From: Xanthomonas sp. SI
GTDB lineage: Bacteria > Pseudomonadota > Gammaproteobacteria > Xanthomonadales > Xanthomonadaceae
Reading direction: 5' to 3'
Length of the DNA stretch: 64,000 bases
Assembly: GCF_014236855.1 (NCBI RefSeq)
Contig: NZ_CP051261.1
Location: 1,426,001 to 1,490,000, forward strand
Positions 17,701-24,818 of this stretch are shown here, piece after piece. The position numbers and the translations under genes are program-made. The stretch's first letter is position 1. Every line of letters starts with the position of its first letter. The notes beneath the pieces are model-generated. The model saw only the letters and a program-made list of their open reading frames with translations, was not told the DNA's origin and searched no databases.

Positions 17701-19162
17701 CGGTGCGGCAGTGGACTACGTACGCAACGCTCAGGGCCAGACCACGGAAGTGGGCGTGACCCCGGCCGGCGGCCCGCGGCAGGTGTTGCTGGGCAATGCG
17801 ACCTATTACCCGTTCGGCCCGGTGGCGAGCTGGTCCTACGGCAACGGCCGTCCAATGCAGCGCGTGCTGGACCAGGACTACCGCCCGCTGGCAGTCAGCG
17901 ACACCCGCAGCGACGGCCTGAGCACCGGCTTCGCGTTCGACCCGGCCGGCAACCTCAGTGCCCTGACCGCGGCGGGCAACACCGCGCCGGTGGTCAGCCT
18001 GGACTACGATGCACTGGGTCGTCTGACCGCGTTCAAGGACGGCCCGACCGGCACGGTGATCGACGGCTATAGCTACGACGCCACCGGCAACCGGCTCAGT
18101 GCCAAGGTCAATACCACCACGCAGAGCTACACCTATCCGACCACCAACCATCGCCTGAGCGCGGTGGCCGGCACGGCTCGCACCTACGACGCGATCGGCA
18201 ATACCCTCTCCATCGGCGGCACGGCGCAGGAGTTCGCCTACGATGCTACGGGCCGGATGAGCCAGGCCAAGCGTGCCGGCACGGTGGTGATGAAGTACGG
18301 CTACAACGGCCGCGGCGAGCAGGTGCGTCGGGTGGACAAGACCAACACCTACACGCTGTACGACGAGAGCGGACACTGGTTGGGCAACTACGACGCCAAC
18401 GGCGCGTCGCTGCAGCAGGCGATCTGGCTAGACGACCTGCCGGTGGGCGTGCTGGCCAAGAACAGCCTGCGCTACGTGCAGCCCGACCATCTAGGGACGC
18501 CGCGCGCAGTGATCGACCCGGTGCGCGACGTTGCGATTTGGAAATGGGACCTCAAGGGCGAAGCCTTCGGCAACACCCCACCGGACCAGGACCCGGACAA
18601 GGACGGCACGACGTTCGTGTTCGACATGCGTTTCCCGGGGCAGCGCTATGACTCAGCGACGGGGTTCAACCAGAACTACTTCCGGGACTACGACCCCGGG
18701 ACCGGGCGGTATGGGCAGAGTGATCCCATTGGGTTAGAGGGCGGCTTCAGCACTTACTCATATGTTGAGGCTGCACCATTTCGCTATAGCGATATCTTCG
18801 GCCTTGTAAAGCATACTTCTGGTCGCTGGATAGATTGCGGAAAAGGCTGCAGGATAAGGATAGATTTTACATACGATGAGAAGACAGGAAGAAAGGCAAG
18901 GCACTTGCATTGGGAGTGCAAAGGTGCGGAGGGGGAGTGTGGTGAATATGGTGGAGAATCTCATGGCGGAACATGGGATGATGCTCCTAAATCCATTAAA
19001 GAATGTGCTCTAAGGAACGGTTTCTCAGGGCAGTCAGTCACTAATGAAAATTACTCTCCCATGGTTCAATCGCCGGAAATTAGCGCTGGTGCAAAAGCTG
19101 CAATTTATGTTGGTGGGGCTGTCATAATAATATTTAGTGCCTTAACGGGAGCGGGAAGCTGA
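14798..19162 (+). CDS. Rhs/YD-repeat protein with variable C-terminal toxin tip
   Basis: This 1454-residue protein begins with a signal-like stretch (PLCHFFGLFCLAWLTLDNTA, cut near residue 36). Its body holds many YD repeats (for example YDALNRLTKVAYP, YDAAHRLTDIAD). The end of the Rhs core is marked by SDPIGLEGG (about 1309) and YSDIFGL (about 1331). After this the GC content drops sharply and about 110 residues follow with a Cys/His-rich segment (RHLHWECKGAEGECGEYGG, then SHGG) and a hydrophobic tail (AAIYVGGAVIIIFSALTG). Such tips are usually toxins, here possibly a metal-using nuclease, though I do not recognise the family. The stop overlaps the next start. Confidence 0.88.
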   Translation: MERFFASARIARPLCHFFGLFCLAWLTLDNTALAAGSARQQNPACGYNACDEASAYAECSDELSLAKKDSGLQPWVQGLICYNGHGRNSYNIVHSDPLGLDAGLNDYQNGFAYVAGTAPLNPGSVLGVPRCREQCFGDPINAGVGNKFETHVEYRGEGVFPLSLALTYNSSRGISYYPEELKVFGRNRTHSYLRRINYFDTSSGPVVYVSRPGGEALRFTQSGSGWVPDVPGDGQLSMSVDGGGAIAGWQLRENKGDVEIFDAKGQLSEIQDVSGFRQVLAYDDAGRLASVRDAVGRAMRFEYGADGLVSGVWLPDGQQLRFYYTASKDLERVSYPDGHEVKYLYDEPDHISGYAPAGMYTGFIDEQQQRYSTTSYAKSLYGSDAKALETYLGDAVDRHMADYAFADGETYTTAAAITSSLGSVKTISFALVDGIVSPVSIVQSCDSCTPQDVSYEYAADGQVSSITRSGVITSYVYNARGLLDARVEASNDAAGKKRTTQTDWNPDFAAPLERRIYNAAGALTEKSTWTYNVRGQALTVSRTDPAAGTVRTSTTKYCEQADLDAGACPLLGLVTTVDGPRSDVMDRFAYTYYSADDSTCTSAPTICPHRRGDLWKVTNALGQVTEYLSYDGAGRVLSVKDANGTITDYSYHPRGWLTASKVRGADDTSESDDHITRIDYWPTGLVKQVTQPDGAFTAFTYDAAHRLTDIADNVGNTLHYTLDNAGNRVKEDTKDAAGTLKRTLSRVYNQLGQLATQATASGDPTDFGYDANGNTTAVTDALGHKTQNDYDPLNRLARTLQDVGGIAAETKFGYDALDNLTKVTDPKGLDTTYAYNGLGDLTKLTSPDTGVTTYTYDSAGNRATQTDARNIKTTYSYDALNRLTKVAYPTTSLNVSYTYDVSQTTCANGETYAVGRLARMQDSSGSTDYCYDRFGDLVRKVQTTNGKVFVLRYAYTKAGQLSRLTYPDGAAVDYVRNAQGQTTEVGVTPAGGPRQVLLGNATYYPFGPVASWSYGNGRPMQRVLDQDYRPLAVSDTRSDGLSTGFAFDPAGNLSALTAAGNTAPVVSLDYDALGRLTAFKDGPTGTVIDGYSYDATGNRLSAKVNTTTQSYTYPTTNHRLSAVAGTARTYDAIGNTLSIGGTAQEFAYDATGRMSQAKRAGTVVMKYGYNGRGEQVRRVDKTNTYTLYDESGHWLGNYDANGASLQQAIWLDDLPVGVLAKNSLRYVQPDHLGTPRAVIDPVRDVAIWKWDLKGEAFGNTPPDQDPDKDGTTFVFDMRFPGQRYDSATGFNQNYFRDYDPGTGRYGQSDPIGLEGGFSTYSYVEAAPFRYSDIFGLVKHTSGRWIDCGKGCRIRIDFTYDEKTGRKARHLHWECKGAEGECGEYGGESHGGTWDDAPKSIKECALRNGFSGQSVTNENYSPMVQSPEISAGAKAAIYVGGAVIIIFSALTGAGS

Positions 19163-19485
19163 TGGAGATTGATTTTCTAGAATTGGATCTGCATGATGCG
19201 ATAATCGATCGTGTGTCATTTGAATTTGGTGATTGTTCGATCGAGGTTGGGTTGCGTTATTATAAATCTTCTTCCAGTAAAGAGAGGAGTGTTGGTAGAA
19301 TAGTGTTTATTGGAGTTGCTTTCTCCTCCTGTTCCATGGATTTTTTGGGAATAATTAATAATTCAAGGTCTGGAAATATTAATTCTTGGGTGCCTGCGGT
19401 CGCAGGCGGTGGTGCGTATTTTTATTTTGTGGATGGGTGTCTTCAGATTAAATCAGATGAAATAAAGTTTTTTGTTGAAGAGTGA
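19162..19485 (+). CDS. Putative immunity protein for the Rhs tip
   Basis: This 107-residue cytoplasmic protein (MEIDFLELDLHDAIIDRVSF) has no signal peptide or membrane span. Its ATG shares bases with the Rhs stop codon (TGATG), and it has the same AT-rich composition as the toxin tip. That position is standard for the cognate immunity gene of an Rhs toxin. I do not recognise the family; the function is inferred from location, size and composition. Confidence 0.65.
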   Translation: MEIDFLELDLHDAIIDRVSFEFGDCSIEVGLRYYKSSSSKERSVGRIVFIGVAFSSCSMDFLGIINNSRSGNINSWVPAVAGGGAYFYFVDGCLQIKSDEIKFFVEE

Positions 19486-19547
19486 TTTCTGTCTGGGACG
19501 TATGGTCTGTTTGGTGGATAGTGCTGTACGGACGGGTAGGGGCCGCA

Positions 19548-20123
19548 ATGGAGATTGCGTTGAGGGTTTCTGATAAATCTTTCGATGAATTAATGGCATT
19601 GTTTTTTTGTGAAATATCAGATGATGACGATTTCTACGATATTGTCGCTGTTCAGTTGGCGGCAGGATATCGGCAGCAATTGGAAATGATGCTAGACAGT
19701 CTTTCTGTCAAACGGCTGCGTGCAGGAATATGTGGCTTGGGAATAATTTCTTCTGCCGAAAGTGATTCAGTTATAAAAAAATTCATCAGCCATGATGAGC
19801 CTTTGATAGTCGCTGCTGCTATTGACGGACTCAGGCTTATTGGTGCTGCGGATTGGTCTGCAGTTTCGTGGCAGCTGCAGCATCCTTCTCCGTTTGTTCG
19901 CGGCGCTACCCTTCGCTTTGCAAAAGACAGGCTGGGTGAAGAAGCTTTGCCTTTGTTGTTGCGTGGGCTTCATGATGAAGACGCGATCGTGCGAGAAAAT
20001 GCAATTGATGAGTTGGATGGGCTTATTTCGTCTGATAGTGCTTATCTCATAAGTCCTTATCTTGATGACCCCTCAGCCCATGTTAGGCAGGCAGCCAAGT
20101 CTCTATTGGACTCTATTGATTGA
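19548..20123 (+). CDS. HEAT-repeat protein, second immunity-like gene
   Basis: This 191-residue protein is built of short helical HEAT-like repeats (AAAIDGLRLIGAADWSAV; PLLLRGLHDEDAIVRENAID; ISPYLDDPSAHVRQAAKSLL). The ATG at 19548 has an upstream TAGGGG ribosome site. A GTG at 19482 overlapping the previous stop is an alternative that would add 22 residues. HEAT proteins often act as immunity or binding proteins in polymorphic toxin loci, and the low GC content ties it to the Rhs tip and the gene before it. Confidence 0.65.
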   Translation: MEIALRVSDKSFDELMALFFCEISDDDDFYDIVAVQLAAGYRQQLEMMLDSLSVKRLRAGICGLGIISSAESDSVIKKFISHDEPLIVAAAIDGLRLIGAADWSAVSWQLQHPSPFVRGATLRFAKDRLGEEALPLLLRGLHDEDAIVRENAIDELDGLISSDSAYLISPYLDDPSAHVRQAAKSLLDSID

Positions 20124-20344
20124 CAAAGTGAAGATCATTAGTCGGCTATTGGCCGCACTGTGATCGGATGCTGGTAGATGGATCGTCCTGCGGCAGCCAT
20201 GGATGTAGTTGATCTGCGTCTGACTCGCCACGGGCAATTCGATGACGCATCACCCATTCAATCCCACCCCGCTCTGCCGCATGATGCAAGGCCAACCGCG
20301 CGCGCTTTGCGCTGCGCCATCCTTCCCCGCGCCGGAGCCACCCA

Positions 20345-21394
20345 ATGCACGAACGCCGCCACTTCCTCAAGACCGCCGCCTTCGGCGCTATCGCCACCGG
20401 CCTGGCCGCCGCGCTGCCGCGCGCACGGGCCGCGGCCAGCAGCGGCGTCGCACCGCTGCCGCGTGGCGCGGCGCGGGTGATCTCGACCTGGGATTTCGGG
20501 ATCGCGGCCAACCAGGCGGCGTGGCAGGTGCTGTCGCGCGGTGGTGCGGCGCTGGATGCAGTGGAGGCCGGGGTACGGGTGCCGGAGGCCGACCCCGACA
20601 ATCCGACAGTGGGGCTGGGCGGCTATCCCGATCGCGATGGGCGGGTCACGCTCGATGCCTGCATCATGGATCACACCGGCGGCTGCGGGTCGGTGGCGGC
20701 GCTGGAGGACATCGTGCATGCGATCTCGGTGGCGCGGCGGGTGATGGAGAAGACGCCGCACGTGATGCTGGTCGGCGACGGCGCGCTGCAGTTCGCGCTG
20801 GCGCAGGGCTTCGAGCGCACCAAGTTGCTGACGCCGTCGTCGGAGAAGGCGTGGCAGGAGTGGCTGAAGAAATCCGAGTACAAGCCGGAAGCGAACATCG
20901 AGAACCGCGCCTACCAGAAGGGCACGCTGCCCGGGGGCAAGGACAACCACGACACCATCGGCATGCTGGCGCTGGACGCGCACGGCAATCTGTCCGGGGC
21001 CTGCACCACCAGCGGCATGGCGTGGAAGATGCACGGGCGGGTCGGCGACAGTCCGATCATCGGTGCGGGTCTTTACGTCGATAACGAGGTGGGCGGCGCG
21101 ACCTCGACCGGGGTCGGCGAGGAGGTGATCCGCAATGTCGGCAGTTTCGCGGTGGTGGAGATGATGCGCCAGGGCAAGAGCCCGGCCGAGGCCTGCCGGG
21201 AGGTGGTGATGCGCATCGTGCGGCGCAAGCCGCAGTTGACCCGCGACCTGCAGGTCGGTTTCCTGGCGATGAACAAGCGCGGCGAGGTCGGTGCGTTCGC
21301 AATCCAGCCCGGTTTCAGTTACGCGGTCTGCGATGCGCAGCGGCAGGATCTGTTGCTGCCGGGACAGAGCCATTTCGCGAAGCCGGCCGCATGA
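20345..21394 (+). CDS. N4-(beta-N-acetylglucosaminyl)-L-asparaginase, Tat-exported
   Basis: This 349-residue member of the Ntn-hydrolase asparaginase-2 family starts with a twin-arginine-type signal (HERRHFLKTAAFGAIATGLA). The autocleavage and nucleophile Thr lies in NHDTIGMLALD (about residue 203), followed by the substrate pocket region (GACTTSGMAWKMHGRVGDSP; GAGLYVDNEVGGATSTGVGE). The enzyme releases the sugar from GlcNAc-Asn, the last step in degrading N-linked glycans. It overlaps cutC by 4 bases. Its export suggests it works in the periplasm and may serve the hydrolase cluster at the other end of the window. Confidence 0.88.
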   Translation: MHERRHFLKTAAFGAIATGLAAALPRARAAASSGVAPLPRGAARVISTWDFGIAANQAAWQVLSRGGAALDAVEAGVRVPEADPDNPTVGLGGYPDRDGRVTLDACIMDHTGGCGSVAALEDIVHAISVARRVMEKTPHVMLVGDGALQFALAQGFERTKLLTPSSEKAWQEWLKKSEYKPEANIENRAYQKGTLPGGKDNHDTIGMLALDAHGNLSGACTTSGMAWKMHGRVGDSPIIGAGLYVDNEVGGATSTGVGEEVIRNVGSFAVVEMMRQGKSPAEACREVVMRIVRRKPQLTRDLQVGFLAMNKRGEVGAFAIQPGFSYAVCDAQRQDLLLPGQSHFAKPAA

Positions 21395-22128
21395 GCCAGG
21401 CCGTGCCGATGGGACTCGAAGTGGCCGCCGATTCGATCGGTTCGGCGCTGGCGGCGCAAGCCGGCGGGGCGATGCGGGTGGAACTGTGCGGCGGCCTGGA
21501 TGGCGGCGGGCTGACGCCGTCGTTCGGCACGCTGGCGGTGCTGCGCGATCGCTTGACCATTCCGCTGTACGTGCTGATTCGCCCGCGAGTCGGCGATTTC
21601 GTGTTCGACGCCGCGGAAGTGGAGGCGATGCGCCGCGACGTGGAGCAGTGCGTGCGGCTGGGTTGCGATGGGGTGGTGTTGGGGGCGCTGGATCCGGCTG
21701 GGGAAGTGGATATGGCGACGATGCGGGTGCTGATCGCGGCGGCCGGGTCGCTCGGCGTCACCTTTCATCGCGCCATCGATGTCAGTGCCGATCCGCGACG
21801 TGCGTTGGAGGATGCGATCGCGCTGGGTTGCGAGCGGGTGCTGACCTCGGGTGCGCGCGAGACGGCGGAGGAGGGCGCTGCGCTGATCGCCGAACTTGTC
21901 CAGCAGGCGGGCACGCGCTTGAGCGTGATGCCGGGATCGGGGGTATCCGATACCAATTTGGCGCGGCTGCGTGCGCTGACCGGCGCGCGCGAGTTCCATG
22001 GTTCGGCGCGTGGGCCGCTGGCGTCGCAGGCGCTGATGCAGCATCCGCATGTGCGCAGCCTGGGCGGCGATCGCATGCAGACCGATGTGGAGCGGGTGCG
22101 GCGGATGGTGGCGTTGCTGGCGGAGTAG
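21391..22128 (+). CDS. cutC: CutC family protein
   Basis: This 245-residue TIM-barrel protein of the CutC family has AGGAMRVELCGGLDGGGLTP, IPLYVLIRPRVGDFVFD and CDGVVLGALDPAGEVD. It was named for copper homeostasis in E. coli, but a direct enzymatic role is not settled. The ATG overlaps the asparaginase stop codon, so the two are probably co-translated; the link between them is unknown. Confidence 0.92.
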   Translation: MSQAVPMGLEVAADSIGSALAAQAGGAMRVELCGGLDGGGLTPSFGTLAVLRDRLTIPLYVLIRPRVGDFVFDAAEVEAMRRDVEQCVRLGCDGVVLGALDPAGEVDMATMRVLIAAAGSLGVTFHRAIDVSADPRRALEDAIALGCERVLTSGARETAEEGAALIAELVQQAGTRLSVMPGSGVSDTNLARLRALTGAREFHGSARGPLASQALMQHPHVRSLGGDRMQTDVERVRRMVALLAE

Positions 22129-22225
22129 TGGGGTGCTGGTGGTTTGTGGGCGGGCGTGATTCGCCCGTAGCGACCGAATGGGGCGGAGCGATCTGGTTGT
22201 AGCTGATGATGCTGGTTGCGATCAG

Positions 22226-22890
22226 CGTCAGTGACATTGCAGGAGGAGCTTCGGCCCTGACAGATCATCAAACCGGTGGGGCGACAGGCTCCGTTCGTCG
22301 CGACTGAAGTCGCTCCCACAGGGACTTGCGGTCGGGTTGCTATGTGCACTGTGGGACGAGCATCAGCCCTAACTGGTTGCCGAAGTCTGCTGCCTCGTCG
22401 TGGTCTGTGTCGCGGTTGAAACCGCTCCTACAAGGGGCTTGCGATTGGCTGGCTGGGTGCACTGTAGGGGGCTTCAGCCCCGACGGATGGCTTGCCGGAG
22501 CCTGCTATCTCGTCGTGGTTTGTGTCGCGGTTGAAACCGCTCCTACAGGGAAGCTTGCGATTGGTTGGCTGGATGCACTGTAGGAGGGGCTTCATGCCGG
22601 AGCCTGCTATCTCATCGTGGTCTGTGTCGCGGTTGAAAACGCTCCTACATGGAGGCTTGCGATTAGCTGGTTGGGTGCATTGTAGGAGGGGCTTCAGCCC
22701 CGACGGACGGCTTATCGGAGCCTGCTTCTCGTCGTGGCCTGTGTCGCGGTTGAAACCGCTCCTACAGGGAAGCTTGCGATTGGCTGGCTGGGTGCACTGT
22801 AGGAGGGCTTCAGCCCCGACGGATGGCTTGCCGGAGCCTGCTATCTCATCGTGGCCTGTGTCGCGGTTGAAACCGCTCCTACAGGAAGCC
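22226..22890. repeat. Tandem array of REP pairs (about 115-bp unit)
   Basis: No gene is present here. The segment GTCGCGGTTGAAACCGCTCC followed by TACA recurs with starts near 22411, 22526, 22629, 22745 and 22862 (spacings 115, 103, 116 and 117). A diverged copy lies near 22298. Each unit pairs this with a forward core (TGTAGGAGGGGCTTCAGCCC), so each transcript copy can fold into a large hairpin. The 103-base unit has lost part of its forward core. These match the xanthomonad REP type found at five other places in the window. Confidence 0.85.
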
Positions 22891-22991
22891 CGCGCTGCGT
22901 TCGCTGGTGGCTGCGGTGTCGGATCGACAATTCGCGCGAGCCACACATGGCGTTCCATGCAGCGATCGCCGCATGCCAGGACGAACAAACC

Positions 22992-24083
22992 TCACTCCTT
23001 GCCGCCCGACTGCGCCGCGGCCGCGCTCAACCGCTTCGGGTCCAGCACCACGTGCTTGATGCGGGTGCGTTTCCAGGTGTAGCTGATGTGCACCAGGCCG
23101 TCGCGGGTCTGGATCACCGCTGGATAGGAGAATTCGTCCTTGGCGCTGTCTTCCAGGGTCAGGACGCGGGTCCAGTGGCTGCCGTCGGCGGACAGGGCGA
23201 CCGCCAGGGTGCCGCGGCCGTCCCACCAGTCCTTGCCGGCTTCGGTGGGGTTGTAGACCAGCAGCGAGCGGCCGTCGGCCAGGACCACGGCGTCGGTGCC
23301 GGAGTTGGGGTTGGCCAGGTCAAGCAAGGTCATCGGCCCCCAGCTGCGGCCGTGGTCGTGCGACCAGGTGCTGAACACATGGTTCTGCTGGCTGCGGCCC
23401 ACCGCCTGCACGCTGCCGTCCGTGTGCACCAGCACGCTGGGCTGGATCGCGCCGATCCGCGCCGGGTCGTTCAAGGCCGGGCCGCGGGTCCAGTGCGCGC
23501 CGTTGTCGTCTGACCACTCCATGTGCGCGACCCAGCCGGCGTCCTCGCTGCTGCTGGGGCTGAGGATGCGGCCGTCGGCCAGTTGCACCGGCTTGTTCTT
23601 GATCGGGCCGAGGATGCCCTCGGGCAGGCGCTCGGGCGCAGACCAGTGCGCGCCGCCATCGTGGGAGGTGATCTGCATGCCCCACCAGCGCTTCGGGTCC
23701 GGGCCGACCTTGTAGAACAGCCGCAGCGGTCCCTTTGCCGGCTGGAACAGCACCGGGTTCCATGCCGGCAACGGCGTGCCCTGCGGCTGCTTGCCGTCGG
23801 CCACGCGCTGCGCCGGCTGCCAACCATGCGCGTCGCGCCGCGCGACCCAGATGCCGACATCGTCGGCGCCCTCGTGGCGCCCGCCGAACCACGCGGCGAG
23901 CAGGCCGTCGCGGGTTTCCAGCAGGGTCGAGGCATGGCACTGCGCGGTCGGCGCAGCGGCGTTGACGAATTCGCTGTAGACGATCGGCGAGGGTGGGCCG
24001 AGCGTGGGGATGGTCGGCGCGGGCGCGGCGATCGCGCGCACTGCGAACAGCGACAGGAGCGGGAGCAGCGTCGGGTACATCAT
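22992..24083 (-). CDS. Exported sialidase-family (BNR repeat) protein
   Basis: This 363-residue protein has a signal peptide (MMYPTLLPLLSLFAVRAIAA) and a six-bladed propeller with several Asp-box motifs: SHDGGAHWSAP, SDDNGAHWTRG, SHDHGRSWGPM and SADGSHWTR. Other family features are GPIKNKPVQLADGRILSPSS and GTDAVVLADGRSLLVYNP. The family includes exo-sialidases, but close bacterial relatives often have unproven sugar specificity. In a plant-associated organism a substrate other than sialic acid is likely. It stands alone, with an AT-rich palindrome in its promoter region. Confidence 0.85.
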   Translation of the reverse strand: MMYPTLLPLLSLFAVRAIAAPAPTIPTLGPPSPIVYSEFVNAAAPTAQCHASTLLETRDGLLAAWFGGRHEGADDVGIWVARRDAHGWQPAQRVADGKQPQGTPLPAWNPVLFQPAKGPLRLFYKVGPDPKRWWGMQITSHDGGAHWSAPERLPEGILGPIKNKPVQLADGRILSPSSSEDAGWVAHMEWSDDNGAHWTRGPALNDPARIGAIQPSVLVHTDGSVQAVGRSQQNHVFSTWSHDHGRSWGPMTLLDLANPNSGTDAVVLADGRSLLVYNPTEAGKDWWDGRGTLAVALSADGSHWTRVLTLEDSAKDEFSYPAVIQTRDGLVHISYTWKRTRIKHVVLDPKRLSAAAAQSGGKE

Positions 24084-24117
24084 GGTGGTCCGGTCCTTTT
24101 CCGGTCTGGAAGATACC

Positions 24118-24137
24118 TATTTAACATCAATTAAATA
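24118..24137. promoter_or_regulatory. AT-rich palindrome upstream of the sialidase gene
   Basis: TATTTAA-CATCAA-TTAAATA is a perfect inverted repeat with 7-bp arms and a 6-bp spacer, 35 bases before the sialidase start, in very GC-rich surroundings. Its size suits a dimeric repressor or a promoter core. No specific regulator can be named. Confidence 0.4.
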
Positions 24138-24255
24138 CCACGTGATGGCTGTGCGGGACGCAAACGGCGGCCTCGACGACTGCGAGGACCTGCGACGCCG
24201 AGCCGCACGCTCTCTCCGATCCGCCGGCTGAACCTATCCGTCTGCGCCACGCACT

Positions 24256-24291
24256 GGCCGCGCCCGTCATCCGCCGGGCGCGGCCTTTTTT
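24256..24291 (+). terminator. Strong rho-independent terminator
   Basis: The stem GGCCGCGCCCG / CGGGCGCGGCC with an 8-base loop is followed by six T residues. No plus-strand gene clearly ends just before it; only a 28-codon open frame (24145-24231) precedes it. It may end a small RNA or insulate the R-body locus. Confidence 0.7.
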
Positions 24292-24413
24292 CACATCGCG
24301 ACGAAGGCGGCGTTTAGGGCAGTGTCGCCGAGCATCGCGCGATGCCTGCAGCGCGCTGCGCGGACGAGGCATGCGCGAGCCGATGGCAGTGCGTTTCCAA
24401 ATGGAGAATCGCC

Positions 24414-24779
24414 ATGGTCAGCAGGGCAGGTGGACGGTCCAATTTCCGATCGGCATGGACACGTTGCAGGGTTCGGCGCCGCGCGCGCCTGCGTCAGGCA
24501 TGGTGCGTGGCGCTGGCGTGCATCGCGGTCATGCTGGCTCCGTCGTGGGACACGCGTGCGCAGCCGCTGTCGGCCATGGCCATGGCCAAGGTTTACCGCG
24601 ATCCATTGCGGATCGTCCGCGAGCAGCCGATCACGACTCGGCATCCCGGCGAGCCGCTGGCGCCGACCAGGCGCGACGATGCGATCGATGCGCTGCAACG
24701 TGCCGCGCTCGCTGCCGACCGTCCCAGCTCGCGCTGCGCTGCGGACTCGGAGCGATCCGGCTTTCATTCTCGTCCCTAG
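24414..24779 (+). CDS. Small exported protein at the head of the R-body locus
   Basis: This 121-residue protein has a basic N-terminus and a hydrophobic signal segment (AWCVALACIAVMLAPSWDTR), followed by a short mature part rich in Arg and Pro (AMAKVYRDPLRIVREQPITT). The ATG at 24414 has a good ribosome site (TGGAGAATC). It ends 39 bases before the ADA-like gene and probably shares its transcript. I do not recognise a family. Confidence 0.5.
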   Translation: MVSRAGGRSNFRSAWTRCRVRRRARLRQAWCVALACIAVMLAPSWDTRAQPLSAMAMAKVYRDPLRIVREQPITTRHPGEPLAPTRRDDAIDALQRAALAADRPSSRCAADSERSGFHSRP

Positions 24780-24818
24780 GCGGCGGATGCCGCCCGTCTC
24801 TTCTCAAAAGGAACCGCC

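Noticed and set aside
16376..18376. Long minus-strand open frame across the Rhs repeats
   Set aside because: Shadow of the YD repeats; composition is repetitive Val/Gly/Arg with no family features.
22400..22890. Regular repeats that might be a CRISPR array
   Set aside because: The units are facing REP pairs whose whole 115-base unit is repeated, so there are no unique spacers, and no cas genes are nearby.
24145..24231. 28-codon open frame before the terminator at 24256
   Set aside because: No ribosome site and no recognisable sequence; a small RNA ending at the terminator is equally likely.
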